From assembly GCA_034435055.1 (NCBI GenBank), contig DAOTXS010000041.1:1-64000 (forward strand): a stretch of DNA of 64,000 bases, given 5' to 3'. The translations under genes and the position numbers were made by a program. The notes beneath the pieces were generated by a model. That model had not been told where the DNA came from. It searched no databases and saw only the letters and a list, made by a program, of their open reading frames with translations. Every line of letters begins with the position of its first letter. The stretch's first letter is position 1. The DNA comes from DAOTXS01 sp034435055. Its GTDB lineage: Bacteria; Chloroflexota; Anaerolineae; UBA4142. Shown here piece by piece: positions 35,358 through 43,448 of the stretch.

Positions 35358-35457
35358 CCTCATTCCGCGCGGAGAGAGAAATGTCGCCAGCCAAGTGTTT
35401 AGCGTGGCGTAATCATTGGGTTAGCCATTCGTAAGCATTTCGAGGTAAAGTACCCGA

Positions 35458-35485
35458 TTGACAGCCCGATTCGAGTTGTTATAAT
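35458..35485 (+). promoter_or_regulatory. promoter of SUOX-like gene
   Basis: TTGACA (35458-35463) and TATAAT (35480-35485) are both exact consensus hexamers with a 16-base spacer. An AGAGGAG ribosome site precedes the ATG at 35535. Confidence 0.75.
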
Positions 35486-35534
35486 TCAAGCAATTCACGA
35501 GAACGCTGGATGCGTTTTTAGAAAGAGGAGACTG

Positions 35535-36158
35535 ATGGATAATCCATTCGATAAAGTATCACGACTCAAGCGCGCGAATCCAACGCGCCCTTTCGATTCC
35601 AAAATGGGGCGGCTTCCGCCCGGCCAATATCTCACCGAGAAATTCCCGGTTTTGCATTACGGGAACGTGCCGCGTTTCGATCCGAAAACGTGGGATTTCA
35701 AAATTTGGGGGTTGGTGGAGCACCCGCTTCGCCTAACGTGGGAAGAGTTTCTAAAACTACCGACGCAACGCATTGTTACCGATATTCACTGTGTCACACG
35801 GTGGAGCAAGTTCGACACCACCTGGGAGGGCGTGCCGTGGTCATGGGTGATGGAACATGCGAAACCAAAACCTGAAGCGAAATTCATTATGGCGCATTGC
35901 GAGTACGGATTCACCGCGAACGTGCCGCTCGAAGAGATGCTCAAGCCGAATGTGATGCTCGCATACAAGTACGCTGACAAGCCGCTTGAACCGGATCACG
36001 GTTATCCGCTTCGGTTATTCGTGCCGCAACTCTATTTCTGGAAATCGGCAAAATGGTTACGCGGCATCGAGTTTATGGCACAGGACAAGCCAGGATTCTG
36101 GGAAGGGTACGGCTACCATATGCGGGGTGACCCCACTATGGAAGAAAGATTTCAATAG
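35535..36158 (+). CDS. sulfite-oxidase-like molybdopterin oxidoreductase
   Basis: A 207-residue protein made of the SUOX molybdopterin-binding fold alone. The Mo-ligand Cys sits in DIHCVTRWSKFD (Cys at about 87), with YPLRLFVPQLYFWKSAKW near the end, as in small cytoplasmic SUOX-like oxidoreductases. There is no Tat signal, haem domain or dimerisation domain, so the partner and substrate are unknown. It is monocistronic, with a strong promoter and a terminator six bases past the stop. Confidence 0.9.
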   Translation: MDNPFDKVSRLKRANPTRPFDSKMGRLPPGQYLTEKFPVLHYGNVPRFDPKTWDFKIWGLVEHPLRLTWEEFLKLPTQRIVTDIHCVTRWSKFDTTWEGVPWSWVMEHAKPKPEAKFIMAHCEYGFTANVPLEEMLKPNVMLAYKYADKPLEPDHGYPLRLFVPQLYFWKSAKWLRGIEFMAQDKPGFWEGYGYHMRGDPTMEERFQ

Positions 36159-36163
36159 AACTG

Positions 36164-36200
36164 AACGGACGAGGCGAACGCTTCGTCTGTTTTGTTTTTA
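36164..36200 (+). terminator. rho-independent terminator of SUOX-like gene
   Basis: A 13-bp stem with G-U type wobbles (36164-36176 with 36179-36191) is followed by TTTGTTTTT. Confidence 0.75.
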
Positions 36201-36219
36201 AGCGCGCGGATCACGTGGT

Positions 36220-36248
36220 TTGACCTGAGCGTATTCTCCGGATAGAAT
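36220..36248 (+). promoter_or_regulatory. promoter of gamma-glutamyltransferase gene
   Basis: TTGACC (36220-36225) and TAGAAT (36243-36248) with a 17-base spacer, each matching five of six consensus bases. Confidence 0.6.
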
Positions 36249-36333
36249 GCGCATTGCTTGGAACTCATCGGTTATGTGCCGAATAAGACCTCGTCCGGCA
36301 ACAGATGAAATTGAATGTCGCAAGGAGCAATAC

Positions 36334-37965
36334 ATGCCATTTGCTTTTGCCTCTCGCCGTTCGCCAGTGTTCGCACGCAATGGCATGCTCGCAACCAGCC
36401 AGCCATTGGCAACGATGGCGGGAATTCGCATTTTACAAACCGGCGGGAATGCCGCGGATGCCGCCGTCGCAACTGCCGCCGCGCTCAACGTCACCGAACC
36501 AACCTCGACTGGGATTGGCGGCGATATGTTTGCACTGTACTACGATGCGTCGACAAAAACGATAACCGCACTCAATGGCTCTGGTCGCGCGCCTGCCGCA
36601 CTGACAATCGATCTGATCCACCAACAAAATCTCCAATCGCCCAATCACCAAATCGCCAACCCCTATCACGCGCTCAACATCACCATTCCCGGCGCGTGCG
36701 CCGGTTGGTTTGATTTGATCGCGCGACACGGCACAATGTCGATGCGCGATATTCTGGCACCAGCAATCGAACTCGCCGAAAAAGGTTTTCCGGTCGCGCC
36801 GACGACCGCGTATCTTTGGCAACGTGGCGCTGAACGCCAGCTCAACGCCGCGCTGAATGGTCACGAACTCACAATCGATGGGCGCGGACCCAATGCCGGT
36901 GAAATTTTCCGGAATCCCGGTTTAGCGCGCATGTTCCGTACGATTGCCGACGGCGGCAAAGAAGCGTACTATCGCGGTGACATCGCGCGCGCGATTGTCG
37001 AAGTGGTGCAAAAATCCGGAGGCGTGATGACGCTCGACGATCTCGCCGCGCACGCATCGACCTGGGACGAACCAATCAGCACGACCTATCGCGGCTATCG
37101 CGTCTGGGAATGTCCACCCAATGGACAAGGACTTGCCGCGTTGATCGCGCTGAACATCATCGAGGGAATCGATTTGAAATACCACGCGCCGTTAAGTGTC
37201 GAACGTTTGCACCTCCTCATCGAAGCACTGCGACTCGCGTTTGCTGACATTAGTTGGTATGTCGCTGATCCCCAATTTTTCCCCGCGCCACTCGCTGATT
37301 TGTTATCGAAAAAATATGCGGCAGAACGATTATGCTTGATGCATCCGCACAAGGCAACCGTCGATACCACACACGGCGCGCCGGTCGCATCATCGGACAC
37401 GGTGTACTTTTGCGTTGTCGATGGGCAAGGAAATGCGTGCTCGTTCATCAATTCGAACTATATGGGTTTTGGCACCGGCATCGTACCGCCGGGCTGGGGT
37501 TTTACACTCCAGAATCGCGGCAACAATTTCTCACTCGATCCCAATCATCCGAACGCGCTCGCGCCACGCAAGCGGCCGTACCACACCATCATCCCAGGAA
37601 TGCTCACCCGCGCCGACGGCTCGTTGTACGCGCCGTTTGGCGTGATGGGGGGATTTGTGCAACCGCAAGGACATGTGCAAGTCGTCGTCGGATTGATCGA
37701 CGATGAACTCGATCCGCAAGCCGCGTTGGATCGTCCCAGGTTTTGTTTGAGCGAGGCGAAGCCGCAAAGCGCAGTACAGGTGGAAGAAGGAATCCCCAAA
37801 GAGACGATAGATGAACTCGTGCAGATGGGGCATACTGTTGTCCCAGTTTCCGATTATGCCCGCGTGATGTTTGGACGTGGACAAATCATCGTGCGGGATG
37901 CAGAGACCGGTGTGTTATGCGGTGGCAGTGACCCCAGAGCGGATGGATGCGCGATTGGATTCTAA
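36334..37965 (+). CDS. gamma-glutamyltransferase family protein
   Basis: A 543-residue Ntn-hydrolase precursor that self-cleaves and transfers or hydrolyses gamma-glutamyl groups (glutathione and similar). Typical blocks are GGNAADAAVATAAALNV, GIGGDMFALYYD, and the cleavage region SDTVYFCVVDGQGNACSF, where the catalytic Thr would start the small subunit (Thr in DTVYF). The ATG at 36334 has AAGGAG seven bases upstream. No signal peptide is evident. An in-frame heptamer array (36621-36662) adds HQQNLQSPNHQIANP-like residues before the TIPGACAGW block, an insertion not expected in the family. Confidence 0.92.
   Translation: MPFAFASRRSPVFARNGMLATSQPLATMAGIRILQTGGNAADAAVATAAALNVTEPTSTGIGGDMFALYYDASTKTITALNGSGRAPAALTIDLIHQQNLQSPNHQIANPYHALNITIPGACAGWFDLIARHGTMSMRDILAPAIELAEKGFPVAPTTAYLWQRGAERQLNAALNGHELTIDGRGPNAGEIFRNPGLARMFRTIADGGKEAYYRGDIARAIVEVVQKSGGVMTLDDLAAHASTWDEPISTTYRGYRVWECPPNGQGLAALIALNIIEGIDLKYHAPLSVERLHLLIEALRLAFADISWYVADPQFFPAPLADLLSKKYAAERLCLMHPHKATVDTTHGAPVASSDTVYFCVVDGQGNACSFINSNYMGFGTGIVPPGWGFTLQNRGNNFSLDPNHPNALAPRKRPYHTIIPGMLTRADGSLYAPFGVMGGFVQPQGHVQVVVGLIDDELDPQAALDRPRFCLSEAKPQSAVQVEEGIPKETIDELVQMGHTVVPVSDYARVMFGRGQIIVRDAETGVLCGGSDPRADGCAIGF
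36621..36662. repeat. heptamer array inside gamma-glutamyltransferase gene
   Basis: Six units in register: CCAACAA, AATCTCC, AATCGCC, CAATCAC, CAAATCG, CCAACCC. It stays in frame (42 bases, 14 codons) and encodes a Gln/Asn-rich loop. Confidence 0.7.
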
Positions 37966-38039
37966 AGAAAACATTTCTCAGCCATCTTTCATCCTTTCCT
38001 TCGTCTCAGAATGAAATCACTATGCAAATTGAGGCACAC

Positions 38040-38843
38040 ATGACCGATACCAACCAACTCTCCGACCAATCCATTCCCGAACGCGCGGTGACCAAAGTTT
38101 CGACTGAAGAACCCAAGCCACCCAAAAGCGCCATGGCGATTCACGCGCATCCGGACGATCAAGAATTCACGATTGCCGGGACGCTGGCAAAATGGGCGCG
38201 CGCCGGATGCGAGATCGTAACGGTTTGCATCACCAGCGGTGACGCCGGGTCGAATGACAAAACCGAAGCGCAAATGACCAAACCGCAACTCGCCCAAATT
38301 CGCGAACAAGAACAACGCGATGCGTGCCGCGTACTCGGTGTTCGGCACGTCGAATTTTTGCATTATCCCGATGGCACTTTGCAACCGACACTTGAATTGC
38401 GCCGCGACCTCACACGCCTCATCCGCAAGTATAAACCCGAAGTCGTCATCTGCGGCGATCCGACAGTTCGCTTTTACGGCAACAGTTATATGAACCATCC
38501 CGACCATCGCGTCACCGCCGATGTCGCGCTCGATGCAGCGTTTCCTTCGGCAGGGACCAAATTCATTTTCCCAGAATTGTTGATGGAAGGATTCGAACCC
38601 CACGAAGTTAGAAAAGTTTTCATTCACGGCTCCGACAAACCAGAAACGTTTATCGATATTAGCCCGGTCATCGATGTGAAAATCGCCGCGCTGAAAGAGC
38701 ACCGTACCCAAGTGCACGATTGGGACCCCGGCGAAATGATCAAAGAATGGGCAAAAGAAGAGGGCAAGCCACGCGGACTCGAATTTGCCGAAGCGTACCG
38801 CGTAATGATTCTCAAAGAGGACCCCGAAGAGAAAAAAGACTAG
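38040..38843 (+). CDS. PIG-L family deacetylase
   Basis: A 267-residue LmbE-like zinc deacetylase. AIHAHPDDQEFTIAG carries the metal and catalytic residues (with DDQE in place of DDE), and a second metal His lies in MNHPDHRVTAD. The ATG at 38040 (MTDTNQ) has a TTGAGG stretch before it; in-frame starts at 38022 and 37947 are possible. It lies 74 bases after the gamma-glutamyltransferase gene on the same strand and has a terminator after it. The substrate is unknown; roles include GlcNAc or thiol-conjugate deacetylation. Confidence 0.87.
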   Translation: MTDTNQLSDQSIPERAVTKVSTEEPKPPKSAMAIHAHPDDQEFTIAGTLAKWARAGCEIVTVCITSGDAGSNDKTEAQMTKPQLAQIREQEQRDACRVLGVRHVEFLHYPDGTLQPTLELRRDLTRLIRKYKPEVVICGDPTVRFYGNSYMNHPDHRVTADVALDAAFPSAGTKFIFPELLMEGFEPHEVRKVFIHGSDKPETFIDISPVIDVKIAALKEHRTQVHDWDPGEMIKEWAKEEGKPRGLEFAEAYRVMILKEDPEEKKD

Positions 38844-38846
38844 CGT

Positions 38847-38882
38847 AAATCCGCCCCGACACCAAGTCAGTGGCGGATTTTT
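38847..38882 (+). terminator. rho-independent terminator after PIG-L gene
   Basis: AAATCCGCC and GGCGGATTT form a 9-bp stem four bases past the stop, followed by further T residues (ATTTTTG). Confidence 0.7.
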
Positions 38883-38983
38883 GATGCCCGCTAAACAAGT
38901 GTCGGAACAACGCGGTGTCCTTGAAATCCAAATACGATTGCCTGACACGGCTCCTACCAGGTGATTCTGTTGGCAAAGAGGTG

Positions 38984-38989
38984 TATAAT
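38984..38989 (+). promoter_or_regulatory. -10 box of Thr-Pro lipoprotein gene
   Basis: TATAAT lies 25 bases before the ATG at 39015; no good -35 box is visible. Confidence 0.4.
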
Positions 38990-39014
38990 GTGTTTGGAAT
39001 TTGGGAGGTGGGAT

Positions 39015-39722
39015 ATGCGTATATTTTCCGTGATCCTGATCATTCTCATTTGTTTTATCGTTAGTTGCGAGCCGATGCCCGGGTACGTTTCCGGCACCGC
39101 CGTCAACAAAACGGTGGAAGCGGCGGTGGCAACGGCGCAAGCCGCCATTCGTTCGCCCAGTCCAACGCCGACGATTACACTAACTTGGACGCCGACCACG
39201 ACATCCACGCCAACGTTGACCCCAACGCCATCGCGCACACCCACGCCATCTTTAACTCCATCGATTACCCCAACCCCAACGCTGACACGCACGCCGACGG
39301 CAACCTTCACGCCATCACTGACGCCGTTGCCGCCGAAACTCAACACCGTCATCCTGGGGTGCAACACCGGCATAGATGTGCTTCACGGCTTGGGCGAAGT
39401 AACCAACGGTTACGTCCGCGTCCGCAACACCGGCGGCATGGAACTGACGAACGTGTGCTTGACGTTGAGCGCGAACGACGAGGGGCAGAAGCATCCGGAC
39501 AAGATGTATTGCATCGCAGTATTGAGAGGAAATTACGAGGTCATCGCAAAACTCACAGTCGATACCGAATATCGAAAATTGACCGGCATCGAAGTCGCGG
39601 TGACGAGCAATCAAGGGTTGACGGACAAGACGACACTTTCAGATTGCCGGACGATGAGCAACAGCGAATTGAATCAGATCAATCCGGTGCTCAAGACGCC
39701 GCGACCGATTCAGAATCCGTGA
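39015..39722 (+). CDS. secreted lipoprotein with Thr-Pro linker
   Basis: A 235-residue protein with a signal peptide ending in the lipobox IVSC (Cys at about 18), then a long linker of Thr-Pro pairs (about 50-115) and a small C-terminal domain (about 116-220) with NTVILGCNTG, YVRVRNTGGMELTNVCL and four cysteines. The end domain looks like a beta-sandwich of the FxLYD type that often sits on cell-surface proteins, but I cannot assign it. GGGAGGTGGG before the ATG at 39015 fixes the start. It converges on a second Thr-Pro lipoprotein. Confidence 0.8.
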   Translation: MRIFSVILIILICFIVSCEPMPGYVSGTAVNKTVEAAVATAQAAIRSPSPTPTITLTWTPTTTSTPTLTPTPSRTPTPSLTPSITPTPTLTRTPTATFTPSLTPLPPKLNTVILGCNTGIDVLHGLGEVTNGYVRVRNTGGMELTNVCLTLSANDEGQKHPDKMYCIAVLRGNYEVIAKLTVDTEYRKLTGIEVAVTSNQGLTDKTTLSDCRTMSNSELNQINPVLKTPRPIQNP

Positions 39723-39734
39723 AGACAGAATGGA

Positions 39735-39766
39735 AAAAAGCCGAAGCGTCCCCGCCTCGGCTTTTT
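39735..39766. terminator. bidirectional terminator between convergent lipoprotein genes
   Basis: AAAAAGCCGAAGCG and CGCCTCGGCTTTTT form a 14-bp stem with one mismatch and a four-base loop. Both strands end in a T-run, fitting the two converging genes. Confidence 0.8.
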
Positions 39767-39788
39767 CATTTCCAATCATCAAACTATC

Positions 39789-40493
39789 TCACGGAAAATT
39801 CCCCCCGCACTTGATGAACAACATCGTGTGATCACTTCCATTAAACCACGGCAAAACGCGATAAAACGCCCCGCCGGTATCGTTGTATGTTACTTGCGTA
39901 ACTGCGTTCGCGCGCGACGCGCAATCCGCCAGATGATTTCTTAAACCGGGAATCCACGGACCCACATTCACTTCGTTGAATCCCGGCTTTAACTCTGCTG
40001 GTGTCGGCGCGCTTTGCGTTGCGCCGGCACTTCCCGGCGGAAACGACATTGCGATTTTGTACTTGCCCTGCGGCACGCTCGGCGGCGGATTGGCGTTGCA
40101 CAAGCCCACGCGAAAATAACGCGGCTCGGTGTCCCAGATCAATTCCGCCGCCGGCTGAATGTACATCACAAAGATTTCCGGTTGCGCGCGTGCAATCAAA
40201 TTTGCACAAATCTGCGCCGCGCCCGGCGTGGGGCTGGGTCCCGCCGGCGTCGATGTTCGTGTGGGGGTTCGCGTGCGCGTCAGCGTTGCTGTTGCGCTAG
40301 GACGCGGCGTACTGGTGGCGGTACTCGTTGGCAATGGCGTGAATGTGAGGGTCGGCGTGAACGTCGCAGTGGGCAACAGCGTTGCAGTGAACGTTGCCGT
40401 TGGCGCCGGCGTGGGTGTCGGCGGCGCGGCACACGCGCCAAGAAAAATCACAGCACTTGTCAACGCGATAAATTGAATGAATCGTTTTTGCAT
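39789..40493 (-). CDS. secreted lipoprotein with Thr-Pro linker
   Basis: A 234-residue lipoprotein: signal peptide, lipobox LGAC (Cys at about 21), Thr-Pro-rich linker (about 26-92) and a C-terminal domain (about 93-234) containing EPRYFRVGLCNANPPP, WIPGLRNHLADCASRAN and a final LFIKCGGNF. The domain is not recognised. The ATG at 40493 (MQKRF) begins a clear signal peptide. It shares architecture but no obvious domain similarity with its convergent neighbour. Surface display by the rigid linker is likely. Confidence 0.78.
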   Translation of the reverse strand: MQKRFIQFIALTSAVIFLGACAAPPTPTPAPTATFTATLLPTATFTPTLTFTPLPTSTATSTPRPSATATLTRTRTPTRTSTPAGPSPTPGAAQICANLIARAQPEIFVMYIQPAAELIWDTEPRYFRVGLCNANPPPSVPQGKYKIAMSFPPGSAGATQSAPTPAELKPGFNEVNVGPWIPGLRNHLADCASRANAVTQVTYNDTGGAFYRVLPWFNGSDHTMLFIKCGGNFP

Positions 40494-40506
40494 TTTGATT
40501 GTTCGC

Positions 40507-40606
40507 TTGTCATGCTGAGCCGTGTGGCGGCGAAGCATCTAGCTCATTCCGAGTATCTTGCTGGACGCGAAGCGTTCGGCGCAAACCACGCGCCTCAGAA
40601 TGACAA
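40507..40606. repeat. 100-bp palindromic element with terminal inverted repeats
   Basis: TTGTCATGCTGAG at the left end and CTCAGAATGACAA at the right end are 13-bp inverted repeats with one mismatch. The inside contains CGAAGCATCT and GACGCGAAGCG-like parts. It resembles the widespread TCATTCTGAG...CTCAGAATGA repeats of environmental genomes. It lies between the lipoprotein start and the dehydratase stop. Confidence 0.65.
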
Positions 40607-40615
40607 GATGGAAAT

Positions 40616-41578
40616 TTAGACTAACGCACTCAGCAACTTGAAATCAATATTTCCCCCGCTCACGATGACGCCGACGCGTCGCAAATTTTCCGGAATCTTG
40701 TTCTGCATCACCGCCGCAATTGGCACCGCGCCGGTTGGCTCGACGACGATTTTCATACGCGGTATCACAAAACGCAACGCATCGATGATTTCGTCATCGC
40801 TCACGATTACAATGTCGCTCAACAGTTCGCGCATAATCGCAAACGTCAGCGTACCAATCGATTGCGTACGAATGCCGTCCGCAAGCGTGTTCGGCGGATC
40901 AATGTGCACGATTTTGCCGGCTTGCAACGATTGTTTCGCGTCGTCCGCGCCGACCGCCTCCACGCCGAAAATTTGAATCGAGGGTTTCAGCGCTTTCGCG
41001 GCGACGGCACAGCCGCTGATCAAGCCGCCGCCGCCGACCGGCGACACGATTGCATCGAGCTCCGGAATTTCTTCGAGCAGTTCGAGCGCGGCGGTGCCTT
41101 GCCCAGCAATAATGTGCGGATCATCGAACGGCGGCACAAGTGTCATCCCGCGTTCGTTTGACAACTGCCGCGCGATGGTTTCCCGGCTTTGCTTCAAGCG
41201 ATCATACACAATAACCTCCGCGCCGTACCCGCGCGTCGCCGCGAGTTTCACCGGCGGCGCGTCGTCCGGCATCACGATTGCCGCCGGGATGTTCAGCAGT
41301 TTTGCCGCAAGTGCGACCCCTTGCGCGTGATTGCCGGACGAGAATGCCACGACGCCGCGTTTTTTCTCGGCGTCGGTCAACTGCGCGAGCCGGTTGTACG
41401 CGCCGCGAAACTTGAACGCGCCGCCGCGTTGAAAATTTTCGCACTTGAAAAAGACCGTGCGCCCGGTCAGCGCATCGAACGTGCGCGAAGTCAACACCGG
41501 CGTACGATGCGCGACGCCGCGCAATCGTTCCGCCGCCGCGCGCACCTCGGCAAAGGAAACTGGGAGAGAGTTTGTCAT
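40616..41578 (-). CDS. threonine/serine dehydratase family PLP enzyme
   Basis: A 320-residue fold-type II PLP enzyme. The PLP Lys lies in GAFKFRGAYN (about 52-61), SSGNHAQGVA binds substrate, and PVGGGGLISG is the phosphate loop. The absence of a C-terminal ACT domain fits catabolic threonine dehydratase, serine racemase or threo-3-hydroxyaspartate dehydratase. Which reaction it performs cannot be told from motifs. An AGGAG site precedes the ATG. The gene is separated from the upstream STAS gene by a terminator. Confidence 0.92.
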   Translation of the reverse strand: MTNSLPVSFAEVRAAAERLRGVAHRTPVLTSRTFDALTGRTVFFKCENFQRGGAFKFRGAYNRLAQLTDAEKKRGVVAFSSGNHAQGVALAAKLLNIPAAIVMPDDAPPVKLAATRGYGAEVIVYDRLKQSRETIARQLSNERGMTLVPPFDDPHIIAGQGTAALELLEEIPELDAIVSPVGGGGLISGCAVAAKALKPSIQIFGVEAVGADDAKQSLQAGKIVHIDPPNTLADGIRTQSIGTLTFAIMRELLSDIVIVSDDEIIDALRFVIPRMKIVVEPTGAVPIAAVMQNKIPENLRRVGVIVSGGNIDFKLLSALV

Positions 41579-41593
41579 TATTGCTCCTGCGAC

Positions 41594-41622
41594 AAAAAAC
41601 CTCGATCAAAATGATCGAGGTT
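41594..41622 (-). terminator. terminator of STAS gene
   Basis: AACCTCGATCA and its exact complement (41598-41608, 41612-41622) with a three-base loop are followed on the minus strand by a TTTTTT run. Confidence 0.85.
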
Positions 41623-41647
41623 GAAATTTCGCCAGCCAGCGACGCGC

Positions 41648-41989
41648 TTAGAAACTGCCGACCGCGTCCACTTCATCGTCGTAGAACTTGAAAAGTTCAT
41701 TCAGCCCGGCGAGTTCGAATGCTTTTTTGACTTTGGTTTGCACACCCGCCAATCGCAAATCGCCGCGATTGAAGCGGCGCACTTGCTTGACCGCGCTGAG
41801 CAACGCGCGCAAGCCCGCGCTACTCATAAATTCGACGCCAGACATTTGGACGACAAGATGATAGCGACCGGCGTCGATACTTTTCTGCAGTGCCTTTTCA
41901 AGTTGCGGCGCAGTGTTGGAATCGATACGCCCGTCCACTTGAATTAGATCGACGCGTTTGTATTCTTTGGTCGTTACCTTGAGAGCCAT
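41648..41989 (-). CDS. STAS-domain anti-sigma factor antagonist
   Basis: A 113-residue SpoIIAA/RsbV-like protein. The phosphorylation site is the first Ser of VEFMSSAGLRAL (Ser57 or Ser58), preceded by the DGRIDSNTAPQLEKAL helix. In such switches the unphosphorylated form captures an anti-sigma kinase and frees a sigma factor. No RsbW-type kinase or sigma factor is nearby, so its partner is elsewhere. It has its own promoter, an AAGGAGGAG ribosome site and a terminator, so it is monocistronic. Confidence 0.93.
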   Translation of the reverse strand: MALKVTTKEYKRVDLIQVDGRIDSNTAPQLEKALQKSIDAGRYHLVVQMSGVEFMSSAGLRALLSAVKQVRRFNRGDLRLAGVQTKVKKAFELAGLNELFKFYDDEVDAVGSF

Positions 41990-42022
41990 CGCTCCTCCTT
42001 AATCGACGATTGAATTGGCGAC

Positions 42023-42051
42023 ATTATATCATACGCGCACACGCGCGGCAA
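42023..42051 (-). promoter_or_regulatory. promoter of STAS gene
   Basis: TTGCCG (42046-42051) and TATAAT (42023-42028) on the minus strand with a 17-base spacer, 34 bases before the ATG. Confidence 0.6.
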
Positions 42052-42058
42052 GGGGCGG

Positions 42059-43210
42059 TTATTTACTTTCCACAATCGCGACGATCAACTTTGCCAGCAT
42101 CGCCGCGCGCGGCACGATGGTATCCGCGTTGAGATATTCGTCCAGCGCATTGTGCCCATTCCCGCCAACCGGTCCCAAACCATCCAACGTTGGCGTGCCA
42201 AGCGACGCGGTGTAATTTCCATCCGATCCGCCGCCGGTCATCACATCCTCAACTTGAAATCCCAGTTCACGCGCGGCGTTTTGAGCAAGTTGCGCCAATC
42301 GTGCAATCGCTTCCGTTTTTTCCATCGGCGGATTTTTCAACCCGCCCGATAATTCGGCAACTGCGCCCGGCACGACAACTTGCGCGAGTGCGTCGCGCAC
42401 GGCTTGCTCGAACGGCGCGACATCGGCAAGGCGCGGAAAACGCACATCGATTTCTGCTTCCGCGTTTTCGGCGACGACGTTGGAGCGTGTGCCGCCGTGC
42501 ACCACGCCGACATTGACGGTCAAGCCGGGACGAAAATCGTTCAACGCTTTGAGCGCGGTGATGTACTGTGCCAGCGCGTGAATCGCGCTCGCGCCTTTTT
42601 CCGGCTCGACGCCGGCGTGTGCCGGTTTCCCGCGCACGGTAATCGTGTACGTCCCCACGCCTTTGCGCGCGCTGACAATGGCGCCGCTCTCGCGCGCACC
42701 TTCCAGCACGAGCGCAACATCCGCGTTTTGGACGAGTGGCGTGTACAAATTTTTCGACACCGGCGAACCGATTTCTTCTTCGCTGTTACAAAAGATGCCG
42801 ATCTCTGCAAATTGATCGAACCCGGCGCGCGTGAGTGCGTGCATCGCGTAAATGCCGTTGAGCAAACCGGATTTCATATCGATCACGCCGCACCCTTGAA
42901 GGCGCGCGCCGCGCCGGCGAAACGGAAACTCGCTCGTCTTGCCGTCCGCGTAAACTGTGTCCGTGTGTCCGATCATCACGATGCGTTTGCTTCCCTTGCC
43001 GCGCCAGTATCCGTAAAGACAATCGCCGTACTTGGGTTGCGGATAATCGACAACCTCCGCGCCAAACTCGCGCAGACGTTCGTGCAACACCCGGACGACG
43101 GCATCGACGCCGGGTTTGTTGTGTGTCCCGCAATCGATGTTGACGACGGTTTCCAGATCGCGCAGGTAAGCGGGCAGAGAATCGGAAAGTAGTTGGGGCA
43201 GGTTATTCAT
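42059..43210 (-). CDS. M20 family metallopeptidase (carboxypeptidase G2-like)
   Basis: A 383-residue di-zinc peptidase. Metal ligands appear in IGHTDTVYADG and VIDMKSG, the catalytic Glu pair in NSEEEIGSP, and the dimerisation domain follows (VRGKPAHAGVEPEKGA). The late GGSDGNYTASLG and GGNGHNALDEY blocks complete the site. The family removes C-terminal Glu or cleaves dipeptides and acyl-amino acids. The ATG at 43210 is chosen (MNNLPQ). The gene lies downstream of the tRNA trio on the same strand, separated by a heptamer array. Confidence 0.92.
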   Translation of the reverse strand: MNNLPQLLSDSLPAYLRDLETVVNIDCGTHNKPGVDAVVRVLHERLREFGAEVVDYPQPKYGDCLYGYWRGKGSKRIVMIGHTDTVYADGKTSEFPFRRRGARLQGCGVIDMKSGLLNGIYAMHALTRAGFDQFAEIGIFCNSEEEIGSPVSKNLYTPLVQNADVALVLEGARESGAIVSARKGVGTYTITVRGKPAHAGVEPEKGASAIHALAQYITALKALNDFRPGLTVNVGVVHGGTRSNVVAENAEAEIDVRFPRLADVAPFEQAVRDALAQVVVPGAVAELSGGLKNPPMEKTEAIARLAQLAQNAARELGFQVEDVMTGGGSDGNYTASLGTPTLDGLGPVGGNGHNALDEYLNADTIVPRAAMLAKLIVAIVESK

Positions 43211-43226
43211 TACGCACTCCAAAAAT

Positions 43227-43289
43227 AAAAATCGCAGATTCTCAAATCGCGCAAAATCGAAAATTGAAAATCTGCAATCGAAAATTAAA
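43227..43289. repeat. heptamer array abutting tRNA
   Basis: Nine 7-bp units in one register: AAAAATC, GCAGATT, CTCAAAT, CGCGCAA, AATCGAA, AATTGAA, AATCTGC, AATCGAA, AATTAAA. GCAGATT and AATCTGC are inverted copies. The last base touches the 3' end of the CAT tRNA. Confidence 0.78.
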
Positions 43290-43361
43290 TGGGCTCGGCT
43301 GGATTCGAACCAGCAACCAACGCCTTATGAGGGCGCTGCTCTACCCTTGAGCTACAAGCCC
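43290..43361 (-). tRNA. tRNA with CAT anticodon (Ile2 or elongator Met)
   Basis: A 72-nt cloverleaf: acceptor GGGCTTG/CGAGCCC (one G-U), D arm GCTC/GAGC, anticodon stem GCGCC/GGCGT with loop CTCATAA, T arm GCTGG/CCAGC with TTCGAAT, discriminator A. No CCA is encoded. The anticodon CAT means either elongator Met or the lysidine-modified Ile2. The TTGGT variable region resembles Ile2 tRNAs. It is not an initiator, because position 1 pairs with 72 and the anticodon stem lacks three G-C pairs. Confidence 0.85.
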
Positions 43362-43368
43362 AAGATGC

Positions 43369-43442
43369 GACGAAAGCTAAAGGACGAAAGACGAAAGACA
43401 AAAGAAATCGGATTTGGTCATTCGTCGTTCGTCCTTCGTCTT
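43369..43442. repeat. heptamer array between two tRNAs (inverted arms)
   Basis: Units GACGAAA, GCTAAAG, GACGAAA, GACGAAA, GACAAAA (43369-43403), an 18-base spacer, then TCGTCGT, TCGTCCT, TCGTCTT (43422-43442), which are shifted complements of the first arm. The array occupies nearly all of the space between the CAT and Gly tRNAs. Confidence 0.8.
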
Positions 43443-43448
43443 GGTGAG

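Noticed and set aside
37981..38022. Another heptamer array before the PIG-L gene
   Set aside because: CATCTTT/CATCCTT-like units are suggestive but only two or three match, so it is not listed as a feature.
39065..39814. A 249-codon frame overlapping the Thr-Pro lipoprotein in another frame
   Set aside because: It is a by-product of the repeated ACGCCA-type codons. It has no signal peptide or ribosome site, whereas the lipoprotein frame has both.
43290..43361. Initiator tRNA-fMet
   Set aside because: The first acceptor pair is G-C rather than mismatched, and the anticodon stem lacks the three G-C pairs of initiators.
43369..43442. CRISPR-like array between tRNAs
   Set aside because: Units are 7 bp with no spacers, and the arms are inverted. 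No cas genes are present.
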